Of a stretch of 64,000 nucleotides of DNA, positions 34,966-43,693 are shown in pieces. The stretch lies in contig DILT01000019.1 of assembly GCA_002425185.1 (NCBI GenBank), positions 248,304 through 312,303 of the forward strand, in the 5' to 3' direction. Source of the DNA: Flammeovirgaceae bacterium UBA5585 (GTDB taxonomy: Bacteria > Bacteroidota > Bacteroidia > Cytophagales > Cyclobacteriaceae). The translations under genes were made by a program, and so were the position numbers. Below the pieces are notes generated by a model. The model searched no databases, was not told where the DNA came from, and saw only the letters and a list, made by a program, of their open reading frames with translations. Every line of letters begins with the position of its first letter. The stretch's first letter is position 1.

Positions 34966-34998
34966 AAAAAGCCCCAATCAGATAGTCGGGGCTCCTTT
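34966..34998. terminator. Bidirectional terminator between ribH and icd
   Basis: AAAAAAGCCCC / GGGGCTCCTTTT hairpin, located between convergent stops. Confidence 0.8.
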
Positions 34999-35019
34999 TG
35001 TTGTTTTTAGCGATTTGAT

Positions 35020-36351
35020 TTACATATTCTTCACCACTTCCTGTCCAAATTCAGAACACTTCAGCAGCGTTGCGCCTTCCATCAGGCGGTGGAAATCGTA
35101 GGTTACACGCTTGGATGAAATTGCTTTCTCCAAACCTTTATTGATCAGATCTGCGGCTTCCTGCCAACCCATGTACTCCAGCATCATTACACCAGAAAGA
35201 ATTACAGAACCGGGATTCACTTTGTCCTGACCAGCATACTTTGGTGCTGTACCATGCGTAGCTTCAAAGATGGCATGACCGGTGATGTAGTTAATGTTAG
35301 CTCCGGGAGCAATACCAATACCACCTACCTGCGCAGCTAATGCATCGCTGAGGTAATCCCCGTTCAGGTTTAAGGTAGCAATTACTTCAAAATCTTCAGG
35401 GCGTGTTAACACTTGCTGAAGGGTAATATCGGCAATAGAATCTTTGATGATAATTTTACCTGCCGCAATGGCTGTTTTCTGTTCATCATTGGCTGCCTCT
35501 TCACCTTTTTCTTTTTTGGTTTTCTCCCACTGGTTCCAGGTGTACACCTTGTCGCCAAAGTAATGCTCGGCCACCCAATATCCCCAATCGCGAAAGGCAC
35601 CTTCGGTAAACTTCATGATGTTGCCTTTGTGTACCAGGGTAACCGATTTGCGGTTGAACTTCACGGCATAGGCAATGGCACTGTGGATCAATCGTACGCT
35701 ACCGCTCCAACTTACCGGTTTAATACCAATACCCACGTTTACTTCATTCTTCACGTCAGTTGCCCCCACCATTTTCCAAAATTCTTCCGATTTCGCCTGG
35801 GTGTTAAACCGTATTTTATCATATTCTTTTGGAAACTCTTTGGCAAGAAAGTCAAGCATCTTCTGTGCTTCGGGAGTGCCTGCCTTAAATTCTATACCGG
35901 CATAAATGTCTTCCGTGTTCTCGCGGAAGATCACCATATCTACCGCAGCCGGATTTTTAACGGGCGAAGGCACACCCGTGTACCACCGCACGGGGCGAAG
36001 GCAAACATACAAATCCAATATCTGCCGAAGGGCAACGTTGAGGGAGCGCATTCCTCCACCCACCGGGGTTGTTAACGGACCTTTAATACCTACCAGGTAT
36101 TCTCTGAACGCATCCAGGGTTTCATCGGGCAACCAGTTTCCTGTTTTGTTAAACGACTTTTCGCCTGCCAAAACTTCCTTCCAGTTTATTTTCTTTTTAC
36201 CACCGTAAGCTTTTGCAACAGCCGAGTCAAATACATGTTGTGAAGCACTCCAGATATCCGGACCCGTGCCATCGCCTTCAATAAAGGGAATGGTGGGGTT
36301 ATCGGGTACTGTTAATTTTCCGTTGCTGATCGTAATCTTCTGGTCGCTCAT
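35020..36351 (-). CDS. icd: Isocitrate dehydrogenase, NADP-type
   Basis: TCA-cycle enzyme, isocitrate to 2-oxoglutarate. 443 residues. GGGMRSLNVALRQ (98-110) holds the active-site serine (Ser103, the position of E. coli Ser113), then FRENTEDIYAGIE and HGTAPKYAGQDKVNPGS. The KY in that segment and the YDFHR near the C-terminus match NADP-specificity residues of the E. coli enzyme. About 25 residues longer than the E. coli form, with lysine-rich extra sequence around EKTKKEKGEEAANDEQ. Good confidence in both family and cofactor. Confidence 0.94.
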   Translation of the reverse strand: MSDQKITISNGKLTVPDNPTIPFIEGDGTGPDIWSASQHVFDSAVAKAYGGKKKINWKEVLAGEKSFNKTGNWLPDETLDAFREYLVGIKGPLTTPVGGGMRSLNVALRQILDLYVCLRPVRWYTGVPSPVKNPAAVDMVIFRENTEDIYAGIEFKAGTPEAQKMLDFLAKEFPKEYDKIRFNTQAKSEEFWKMVGATDVKNEVNVGIGIKPVSWSGSVRLIHSAIAYAVKFNRKSVTLVHKGNIMKFTEGAFRDWGYWVAEHYFGDKVYTWNQWEKTKKEKGEEAANDEQKTAIAAGKIIIKDSIADITLQQVLTRPEDFEVIATLNLNGDYLSDALAAQVGGIGIAPGANINYITGHAIFEATHGTAPKYAGQDKVNPGSVILSGVMMLEYMGWQEAADLINKGLEKAISSKRVTYDFHRLMEGATLLKCSEFGQEVVKNM

Positions 36352-36464
36352 TCTGTTTTAAATTAAATTTGAAATCCTTTAAAAGCGCCCCGAAATTAAA
36401 AAAATAGGCGTACAAATGAACAGCTTTTGTGTTTTGGGGCGTTTTTTGTTTGATTGATATCCTC

Positions 36465-37037
36465 ATGAAAAAAGTAATCCCATTTCTGATCCTGTTCTGC
36501 GCCTTATCTGCCTATTCTCCCCAACATGCAGACAGCTTTATTTGCCTTCAACCAGAAGAGAAAAAATTGTATGACCTTATCATGGACTACCGGAAAAGTC
36601 TGGGGCTTGAGGCCATTCCTCTGTCGGCAAAGCTTACTCAGGTGGCACAAATCCATGCCCGCGATTTAAGCGAAAATCACGACACAACCAATGAGAAATG
36701 TAACCTGCACAGCTGGTCGAAAAAAGGAAACTGGACATCATGCTGTTACACCAATGATCACAAGCAAGCCAAATGCATGTGGGATAAACCGCGCGAGATT
36801 GCCGGCTACAACAGCAATGGTTATGAAATATCGTACTACTCTTCGGTTGGCGCAAATGCGCTGGAAGGATTAGAAGGGTGGAAAAAAAGTGCCGGACACA
36901 ACCGGGTGATCATAAACGAAGGCACCTGGAAACAACTTGAATGGCGCGCCATTGGCATTGGCATGTACAAAGAATACGGTGTTGTCTGGTTTGGTGTACT
37001 GGAAGATGATGCTACTCTTGTAGTTTGCAATGATTGA
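36465..37037 (+). CDS. Secreted CAP (SCP/PR1) domain protein
   Basis: 190 residues from ATG 36465, which gives a normal signal peptide (MKKVIPFLILFCALSAYS); a longer form from the upstream GTG is unlikely. CAP features: helix LYDLIMDYRKSLGL, AQIHARDLSENH, HSWSKKGNWTSCCY and GHNRVI before the W-K-Q segment, ending in YGVVWFGVLED. The cysteine-rich middle may be disulphide bonded. CAP proteins act outside the cell; their bacterial substrates are mostly unknown. Stands alone next to an inverted-repeat element. Confidence 0.85.
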   Translation: MKKVIPFLILFCALSAYSPQHADSFICLQPEEKKLYDLIMDYRKSLGLEAIPLSAKLTQVAQIHARDLSENHDTTNEKCNLHSWSKKGNWTSCCYTNDHKQAKCMWDKPREIAGYNSNGYEISYYSSVGANALEGLEGWKKSAGHNRVIINEGTWKQLEWRAIGIGMYKEYGVVWFGVLEDDATLVVCND

Positions 37038-37064
37038 CTGATGTTACGCTAGCATGGATGTGTC

Positions 37065-37184
37065 AGAAGTCATCTCAAAACACTTTTGATTTCAGGTTGA
37101 GCCTGTCGAAACGTGCTTTCATGTCTGAGTTAGCCTTCGACAGGCACAGGCTGACCGGGGGAAATGATTTTTGAGATGACTTCT
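37065..37184. repeat. Inverted-repeat element 1 (MITE-like), 120 bp
   Basis: Perfect 16 bp terminal inverted repeats: AGAAGTCATCTCAAAA (37065-37080) and its complement ending at 37184. Inside is a second inverted repeat GCCTGTCGAA (37101-37110) / TTCGACAGGC (37136-37145). No coding capacity. It is related at its ends to the element at 38069-38223. Confidence 0.75.
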
Positions 37185-37268
37185 AACAATTTTGACTTCA
37201 AGAATTTTAGTGCTTTTGTGTCTGGAATACTATATCTTTCCTTTCGTCACCAAAACACAAAATCAGCT

Positions 37269-38060
37269 ATGAAAACAATTTACTCCTTGCTATTCATACT
37301 CATCGGATTGTCTTTTACTTCCTCGGTTTTCAGTCAGGGTAATTACCCTAGCACACCACCAGCAGTTTCACCCATGCCCATGAAACCGGAGATGACAGAA
37401 ATCTGGGAACCTGAAGTGCCGGTTGTAACCCCGGGCAAGAACCCGGGTGATGCACCTTCGGATGCTATTATACTTTTCAATGGTGAAAATCTTGATCAAT
37501 GGGTAAGCAAGAAAGATCCGTCAAAGCCGGCTCCGTGGAAAATTGTTGACAAAACACATATGGAGGTTGTGCCCGGATCAGGTGATATTCAAACCAAAAT
37601 GAAGTTTGGCGATTGTCAGTTGCACCTTGAATTCAGCGCGCCAGATGTAGTGGAGAGCCAGGGGCAGGGCCGCGGAAACAGCGGAGTGTTTTTTCAAAAC
37701 CGTTACGAACTTCAAATATTGGATTCGTATAACAACCGCACCTATCGTAACGGACAGGCCGGAAGCATTTACAAAGACCACGCTCCGCTGGTTAATGCCA
37801 TGAAGGGGCCGCTTGAGTGGAACACGTTTGATGTAATCTATCGTGCACCGCGCTTCAAAGCGGATGGAAGCCTGGACTCACCGGCCACCATAACCGTTCT
37901 GCACAATGGCGTTATGATACAGAATAATGTTACCGTTAACGGGTTAACCTTGTACGTTGGATTGCATCATTACCCGGAAGCACATGGTGATGACGTGATT
38001 TCACTGCAGGATCATGGAAATAGAACGCAGTTCAGAAATATCTGGATCAGAAAATTATAA
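37269..38060 (+). CDS. Secreted DUF1080 (3-keto-disaccharide hydrolase-type) protein
   Basis: 263 residues from ATG 37269, giving signal peptide MKTIYSLLFILIGLSFTSSV; the longer frame extends into the upstream element and is not used. A proline-rich linker (residues 25-60) leads to the DUF1080 fold: AIILFNGENLDQWVSKKDPSKP, GDCQLHLEFSAP, RGNSGVFFQNRYELQILDSY, and a C-terminal GNRTQFRNIWIRKL. The domain is a concanavalin-like beta sandwich; members include 3-keto-glycoside hydrolases. Substrate unknown. It lies between two related inverted-repeat elements. Confidence 0.85.
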   Translation: MKTIYSLLFILIGLSFTSSVFSQGNYPSTPPAVSPMPMKPEMTEIWEPEVPVVTPGKNPGDAPSDAIILFNGENLDQWVSKKDPSKPAPWKIVDKTHMEVVPGSGDIQTKMKFGDCQLHLEFSAPDVVESQGQGRGNSGVFFQNRYELQILDSYNNRTYRNGQAGSIYKDHAPLVNAMKGPLEWNTFDVIYRAPRFKADGSLDSPATITVLHNGVMIQNNVTVNGLTLYVGLHHYPEAHGDDVISLQDHGNRTQFRNIWIRKL

Positions 38061-38068
38061 GAAGAATT

Positions 38069-38223
38069 TAGAATCCATCTCAAAAAATTGTTGTCATCGC
38101 GGACAATGATCCGCGATCCCTTTGACGGTAGTGTGAAAATAGGAGATACCGGCCTGTCTGCCGGTAGGCAGGCCCAAGGCCGGTATGACTACGCCTCATG
38201 TAGTATTTTTGAGATGGGTTCTA
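38069..38223. repeat. Inverted-repeat element 2 (MITE-like), 155 bp
   Basis: Terminal repeats of 18 bp with one mismatch: TAGAATCCATCTCAAAAA (38069-38086) and the complement of TAGAACCCATCTCAAAAA (38206-38223). Interior palindromes: ATCGCGGA...TCCGCGAT (38096-38117) and a GC-rich ATACCGGCCTG... / ...GGCCGGTAT stem. The right end supplies the stop codon of panB on the minus strand. Confidence 0.75.
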
Positions 38224-39039
38224 GTACATCTCCTCCTTACTCGGAAAATCTTTAGCTTTTACATCGGTAATGTACTTACCAACGGCATGGGTAATTACCG
38301 TATGCAGGTCAGCATACCTGCGCAAAAACCTGGGCTTAAAATCCTGATTGATGCCCAGCATGTCTTGCATTACCAATACCTGGCCATCAACATCGGGCCC
38401 TGCCCCAATGCCAATAACCGGTATGTGCAGTGCACCGGCAACCTGCTTCGCCAGCTTAGCCGGAATTTTTTCGAGCACAAGTGCAAAGCATCCACAAGCC
38501 TCCAAGAGTTTAGCATCCTCCAGCAATTTAGTGGCTTCTGCTTCTTCCTTTGCGCGAACCGTATACGTACCAAATTTGTAAATGGATTGCGGTGTTAAGC
38601 CCAAATGTCCCATTACCGGAATGCCTGCCATAAGAATTCGTTCTACAGAATCTTTTACTTCGCTGCCACCCTCCAACTTCACGGCATGTGCACCCGCTTC
38701 TTTCATAATGCGAATAGCTGAACGCAGTGCTTCACCTGAACTTCCCTGATAGGAGCCAAAGGGAAGATCAACCACAACCAACGCACGCGTTACAGCTTTC
38801 ACTACCGATGACCCGTGATAGATCATCTGATCGAGCGTGATAGGCAGTGTAGTTTCATTACCCGCCATTACATTCGAAGCTGAATCGCCAACAAGTATAA
38901 TATCAATGCCTGCACCGTCAATAATTTTTGCCATGCTGTAATCGTACGCGGTAAGCATAGAAATTTTTTCTCCACGGTTTTTCATTTCCTGGAGTTGGTG
39001 TGTGGTGATTTTCTTTAAATCGCTTTTGTGTACCGACAT
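38221..39039 (-). CDS. panB: 3-methyl-2-oxobutanoate hydroxymethyltransferase
   Basis: First committed enzyme of pantothenate synthesis. 272 residues: MLTAYDYSMAKIIDGAGIDIILVGDSASNV (magnesium site), VVVDLPFGSYQ, GAHAVKLEGG, GIPVMGHLGLTPQS, and GIGAGPDVDGQVLVMQDMLG. Its TAG stop lies inside the terminal repeat of element 2, so the last codon could have been altered by element insertion. 5 bp after the phosphoribosyltransferase gene. Confidence 0.95.
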   Translation of the reverse strand: MSVHKSDLKKITTHQLQEMKNRGEKISMLTAYDYSMAKIIDGAGIDIILVGDSASNVMAGNETTLPITLDQMIYHGSSVVKAVTRALVVVDLPFGSYQGSSGEALRSAIRIMKEAGAHAVKLEGGSEVKDSVERILMAGIPVMGHLGLTPQSIYKFGTYTVRAKEEAEATKLLEDAKLLEACGCFALVLEKIPAKLAKQVAGALHIPVIGIGAGPDVDGQVLVMQDMLGINQDFKPRFLRRYADLHTVITHAVGKYITDVKAKDFPSKEEMY

Positions 39040-39044
39040 GAATT

Positions 39045-39548
39045 TTACGATAAGTATACAGCTGACTCTTTGCCTAGCACAACTTCAACATGATCTTTAA
39101 TGGTAGTAGCCAGTGCATACCCGGTGTATTGCGGATAAATTGGAAAGTTGGCGTGACTGCGATTGACTAATACTGCTGTCTCAATTTTTTTTACTTCCGT
39201 ATCCAAAAAAGGCTTAAGGCCATAGGCCAGGGTACGGCCTGTGTTGAGTACATCATCGACTAAAATTATACTCTTCTTCTTTACCTCCTTTACATCACAA
39301 TCCAGAATAACCTCACCTTGCTGGGGGGCAAGTTTATCCAGACTTACTTTAACCAATTTTGCTTCTATTGATGATATGGACTCAATCTCCTTCGCCAGTA
39401 ACTTGGCCAATACATAGCCCTGGCCATCAATTCCGGCAATGACAATGGCCTTCTCCTTGAAATTATTTTCGTAAATCTCGAAGGCCATCCTGCGAATCTT
39501 TTGCTTCACCTGTGCACCATCAAGAATCAATGTCTTTTCCGAAACCAT
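39045..39548 (-). CDS. PyrR-like phosphoribosyltransferase
   Basis: 167 residues. PRPP-binding loop VDDVLNTGRT (97-106) and IAGIDGQGYVLA upstream define a type I phosphoribosyltransferase. Size and the SLDKLAPQQG insert recall PyrR, the bifunctional pyrimidine attenuation regulator/uracil PRTase, but the RNA-binding residues cannot be confirmed by eye. Nested between panB and an Lrp gene with gaps of 5 and 1 bp, so all three are one transcript. Confidence 0.8.
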   Translation of the reverse strand: MVSEKTLILDGAQVKQKIRRMAFEIYENNFKEKAIVIAGIDGQGYVLAKLLAKEIESISSIEAKLVKVSLDKLAPQQGEVILDCDVKEVKKKSIILVDDVLNTGRTLAYGLKPFLDTEVKKIETAVLVNRSHANFPIYPQYTGYALATTIKDHVEVVLGKESAVYLS

Positions 39549-39549
39549 A

Positions 39550-40023
39550 TCAGCTTGGGATAGGAAGCACCTTGCTTGATTTCATGGTGGATAAAATAAC
39601 CATCGACTGAAGACTATCCACTACATCAATGTTGGAAACTTTCTCCAGCATCAGTTGCTGATAAGCAGCTATATCCGCACAGATGATTTTTAAAATAAAA
39701 TCACCGGCTCCGGTAATATGATGGCATTCGATAACCTCATCGACCTGATTGATAGCCTGCATAAACTTCTCAATGTTATCCTTATTGTGGCCTTTTAGGG
39801 TAACCATAACAAAGGTGCTTACCCCCAGTCCTACCGATGCCGGATCAATCACAGCATGATAACTCTTAATCACCTCAGCATTCTCAAGCTTGTTTACGCG
39901 CTCCAGGGTTGGTGCGGGTGACAGGCCGATTTCTTTGGCCAGCAAAGCATTGGTAATGTTTGAATTGCGCTGAAGCAATTCCAGGATTTTTCTGTCCGTA
40001 CTATCCAGTTTGATATTTTTCAT
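39550..40023 (-). CDS. Lrp/AsnC family transcriptional regulator
   Basis: 157 residues. N-terminal helix-turn-helix (DSTDRKILELLQRNSNITNA, then LLAKEIGLSPAPTLERVNKLE) and the C-terminal RAM ligand-binding domain (VMVTLKGHNKDNIEKF, ECHHITGAGDFILKI). Amino-acid-responsive octamer family. Cotranscribed with panB, a branched-chain 2-oxo acid pathway enzyme, which suggests a link to branched-chain amino acid status (inference). A perfect palindrome lies 21 bp before the start. Confidence 0.93.
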   Translation of the reverse strand: MKNIKLDSTDRKILELLQRNSNITNALLAKEIGLSPAPTLERVNKLENAEVIKSYHAVIDPASVGLGVSTFVMVTLKGHNKDNIEKFMQAINQVDEVIECHHITGAGDFILKIICADIAAYQQLMLEKVSNIDVVDSLQSMVILSTMKSSKVLPIPS

Positions 40024-40043
40024 AAGTCGTTAGAGGGGATTAA

Positions 40044-40060
40044 ACCAAATTATATTTGGT
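40044..40060 (-). promoter_or_regulatory. Palindromic operator candidate upstream of the Lrp gene
   Basis: ACCAAAT-TAT-ATTTGGT, perfect 7 bp arms with a 3 bp spacer. The right side overlaps a near -7 box (ATAATTTG on the minus strand, with TTTT 19 bp upstream). Lrp family members usually regulate themselves through such sites. Confidence 0.5.
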
Positions 40061-40103
40061 AAAAATAAGGGAAAAAGCGAAAGAATAAACTGAGCACTGG
40101 AGA

Positions 40104-43100
40104 TTAATCTGCTACCAATATCCGGTGTGTCCGGATAATTGAACCATACCGGATTTGTACATAATACATACCCGATTGTAAGCCCGACCCGGGTATAATC
40201 ATCACATTATAACCAATAGAGGACGTAGCTTCAAGTCGTTTAACCTGCTGACCTAACGAATTCACGAGCAGAATTTCAGTATTTCGATTGTCGGAAGCCA
40301 CCCACTCTACGTTGATTTCACTTTGAGAAGATAGCGGGTTTGGATAAGGTGCCAGAAAAACAAATGGTTCATCCACGCTTGCGCAGATGCGGTTGTCTTC
40401 CGGTGAACTGTCATTAATTTCTGCATGTACACATACAGTCTGTAGGGTTGAAGTAAACTGAAGCTCAAAATCGAAAACATGTCTGTAGGTTGAATTCGGT
40501 TCGATCGACACCGGAACAATGTCGCGAATGAAAGTTCCATTCAATTCCATTCGAAGCGACAGGTTAGCCAGCGCCACGTTGCTTTTATTTTGAATCGTTA
40601 CTGCCGGTTTTAAAGATTGATTCGGTAAACGCATCAGTTCCATTTCCGTTAGGGCCACATCAATAACAGGAATAACCACATGAATTACCCTGCTAAAAAT
40701 AGTGGAACAACCCTGTGCATTAAATGCCGTAAGATCGGCTACATACTGGCCTAATGTTGTATAGGTAAATGAAGGCGAAACCAATGTGCTTGTGGAGTTT
40801 GTTGGGTCGTTAAATGCCCAGCTATAGCTGGTGGCGTTAACCGAAGTATTGGTAAACTGAACCTGCAAAGGTGGCGGCCCCACCGAAGGGGTTGCCGTGA
40901 AATTTGCCTGGGGCGCATTAATGATGCTTACATTTTTGGCCACGCTATAAACACACCCGGTTTGTGTAGTAACCGAAAGTGATACGTTGAAATTTCCGGT
41001 ATTGTTAAAAGAAAAGTTTTGAGGATTGAAATTGCCTGTTCCTAAACCTGCAAAGTTCCAGTTATAGCCAGTTATCGGATCTGCCGGATTTACCGTGTTA
41101 CTTGTAAATTCGGTTTGCTGATTGATACAGTTACGCGTAAAAGTAAAATCAGGTGATATTGTATTCGGCACTATCAGTGTTCGGTTTACAGACGCCACAC
41201 AACCGTTGGTGGCCGTTACATTAAGCGTTACGCTTTTGTTACCCGATGATGTAAAAGCATGCACAGGATTCGCCAGTGTATAGAACGTGCTTTCAATTTG
41301 CCATTGCTGGGATTGCAAAGTACCTGTTGACGTGTTGGTAAAACTCACCGGCACACCAAGACAAGGCGGGGTATTTGTAAAATTTGCTATTGGTGATTGA
41401 GAAATGGTTACAGGCTTTTCCAATACTGAAGAACAACCAAAGTTTGTTGTAGCGGTAAGTGAAACATTGTATCCACCGGCATTCGTGAAGGTGTGTTGCG
41501 GATTTCGCAACGTTGATGTACCCCCCTCACCAAAATTCCATAGCCAAGAGGTAATGTTGCTGTCGAACGGGTTAGGTGTTAAATCGGTGAATTGTGTTGG
41601 TGTACCACTGCACGAAAAAGGTGGCAAGGCTACTGAGAAATTGGTTTGGGGTTTGGAGTAGATAGTGATCGGCTTGCTTTTGGTATTTACACACCCTGCA
41701 GCATTTGTTGCAGCTAAGTTTACCGGATACGTGCCTGGGTTGCTAAACGCTGTCACCGGGTTAACAGCAGTTGAATTTTGTCCGTCACCAAAATCCCATG
41801 CAAAGGAGCTTACATCACCGGTTGTAGTATTGGTAAAGGACACAGGAGCATCCTCACATTGACCGTTAAATGAAAAATCAACAGTTGGGCCTGGCACGAC
41901 TGTGCTGATTGATTCTATTATTTCACTCGTGCAACCTGGTATAGTTGCTTTAAGCTTTATTTCCTGACTAACAGCATTGGCAAATAAAAACTCCAGGTTT
42001 TGGGTGGTGGATACTGAGGTTCCATTCACGCTCCACTCCCACGTTGGTATGAGCGCAGCGTCAAAAATTGTTGAATTTGAAAACAGATAACTCTGGTTGG
42101 TACAAATGGGCGACACTGCCGGCAATACAAAATCAGCAACGGGTTGATTGAAAATAGTGAGTTGTTCGCGCGCCAGATTGCTACAGCCATTGGATGCTGT
42201 AACCGTTAAGCGAGCATCATAGCTACCGGCTGTTGCATACACATGCGTTGGATTGGACAGTGAAGAAGTACCAGCATCGCCAAAATCCCATTCATAGGAG
42301 GTAATGTTGCCGGATGTATTCACTGAAGTGAAGTTGATAGCGTGATCTGCACAAACGTTTTGAGATAAAAATGAAATATCAGGAGAAAGGCCAGCGGAAA
42401 TCGTAATAGTTTTACTAACCGAACGAATCGAACCATTTACATCCGTGGCTTTTAAGGTAATTTTTTTTGACCCACTGACACCGTAACTAATTAGGGGAGG
42501 ATCTCGCTCATGGCTGGTAGTGAATGTGGCATCGCAGGATGAAGGAAAAGTTTGACGCACAAGCCTTCGGTTAGCAAGATCAATTGAAAATCCAATCCAA
42601 TCGGAATTGACCTTCACCATCTCTAAAGCAAAATTCTCATTTGAAATTCCAAAATTTCCAAGATTTTGTCCTGTTCCGTTTTTGTCCATTATACTGCTTC
42701 CAAAAGAAAGTTTGTACTGCACCCCAATAGCTGATTGAATAAATGCATAGTATTCTCCACCATCATCCGCAATAACTATACTGGCCGGAAAACTATAGGA
42801 TGTAAAAAAAGTAATTTCTCCGGTGGTTGGAGGTTGGCTTAAACCGTTTACGAAGTCAAGCCAAAAAACCTTGTTGTTGTTATACGAAGTTACCAGACCA
42901 AACCAGCGATCGCATTCGCGAGTAATAGCAATTCCGCGCAAACCAGAAGCTCCTGTGACATTAAAAGTTACTACAGTCGGATTATTAAAAATTGAAGTGC
43001 CAAAATCGAATCGAATAATTTCTGCAACTCCGCCATTAGTTACGAATACTCGTAAAAATTCATTTTCCTGGACAATAAAAATTCCATTGGGAGTATTCAA

Positions 43101-43625
43101 CACACCAAATGAACCAAGATTTTGAACAGTAGGAACCGACTCAATGTCACTGCCGAAACTTAATCGCAATAAACTATTGCTAGTCGTATTTACCACTAAT
43201 GCGAACCATTGATTCGACTCATAGTACATACGAAAGTCAAAGGCACCATTAAGTAAATTAGAGGGATTTCCAAGGTCGTTGACAGTGGGGGTACCAGAAA
43301 GGCTACTGCCAAAATCCAGGCGAATTAGCTTGTTGGCTGCCTGATCAATAGTAAACCCATACCACAATTCATTATGAGTAATGATTCTAAACGCGCGTGT
43401 ACGAAACAATAGATTATTGTTGGCTGCCACAGCAACCTGTGGTGTTAAATCAAGATCACCACTACAAAAATCCCAAGAATACGATGTCCCCCCGGTAGTT
43501 TGGTTTAGTAACTCAATTCCCTGGCCAATACAAGCTGAGGCTGGCAGCGTAAAATTCGTAATCGGGCATTGGGCAAAAGCACCATACATCCAAAAGGTAA
43601 AGATGAATAAACGCAAATGAGGCAT
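40104..43625 (-). CDS. T9SS-exported PKD repeat protein with N-terminal propeller-like repeats
   Basis: 1173 residues. Signal peptide at 1-19. Residues 20-56 look like the first half of a PKD domain (YSWDF). From about 100 to 360 there are six repeats spaced near 51 residues and marked RLDFGSS, RLSFGSD, RFDFGTS, WLDFVNG, KLSFGSS and RQTFPSS (at 102, 154, 205, 255, 305, 356), with W-x-G/A lines between them, typical of a beta propeller. Several PKD domains follow (EWDFGDAG, AWDFGDGQ, LWNFGEGG and others). The C-terminal ~80 residues (PYPNPLSS, GQQVKRLEA, GMYYVQIRYG) form a type A sorting domain. Surface adhesin or matrix role is inference. Confidence 0.88.
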   Translation of the reverse strand: MPHLRLFIFTFWMYGAFAQCPITNFTLPASACIGQGIELLNQTTGGTSYSWDFCSGDLDLTPQVAVAANNNLLFRTRAFRIITHNELWYGFTIDQAANKLIRLDFGSSLSGTPTVNDLGNPSNLLNGAFDFRMYYESNQWFALVVNTTSNSLLRLSFGSDIESVPTVQNLGSFGVLNTPNGIFIVQENEFLRVFVTNGGVAEIIRFDFGTSIFNNPTVVTFNVTGASGLRGIAITRECDRWFGLVTSYNNNKVFWLDFVNGLSQPPTTGEITFFTSYSFPASIVIADDGGEYYAFIQSAIGVQYKLSFGSSIMDKNGTGQNLGNFGISNENFALEMVKVNSDWIGFSIDLANRRLVRQTFPSSCDATFTTSHERDPPLISYGVSGSKKITLKATDVNGSIRSVSKTITISAGLSPDISFLSQNVCADHAINFTSVNTSGNITSYEWDFGDAGTSSLSNPTHVYATAGSYDARLTVTASNGCSNLAREQLTIFNQPVADFVLPAVSPICTNQSYLFSNSTIFDAALIPTWEWSVNGTSVSTTQNLEFLFANAVSQEIKLKATIPGCTSEIIESISTVVPGPTVDFSFNGQCEDAPVSFTNTTTGDVSSFAWDFGDGQNSTAVNPVTAFSNPGTYPVNLAATNAAGCVNTKSKPITIYSKPQTNFSVALPPFSCSGTPTQFTDLTPNPFDSNITSWLWNFGEGGTSTLRNPQHTFTNAGGYNVSLTATTNFGCSSVLEKPVTISQSPIANFTNTPPCLGVPVSFTNTSTGTLQSQQWQIESTFYTLANPVHAFTSSGNKSVTLNVTATNGCVASVNRTLIVPNTISPDFTFTRNCINQQTEFTSNTVNPADPITGYNWNFAGLGTGNFNPQNFSFNNTGNFNVSLSVTTQTGCVYSVAKNVSIINAPQANFTATPSVGPPPLQVQFTNTSVNATSYSWAFNDPTNSTSTLVSPSFTYTTLGQYVADLTAFNAQGCSTIFSRVIHVVIPVIDVALTEMELMRLPNQSLKPAVTIQNKSNVALANLSLRMELNGTFIRDIVPVSIEPNSTYRHVFDFELQFTSTLQTVCVHAEINDSSPEDNRICASVDEPFVFLAPYPNPLSSQSEINVEWVASDNRNTEILLVNSLGQQVKRLEATSSIGYNVMIIPGSGLQSGMYYVQIRYGSIIRTHRILVAD

Positions 43626-43693
43626 CAGTGATAAATGCAGTATTAATAAGTATTGAGATCTTGGAGTAACCTTTAAACCAACAAATATCGAAA

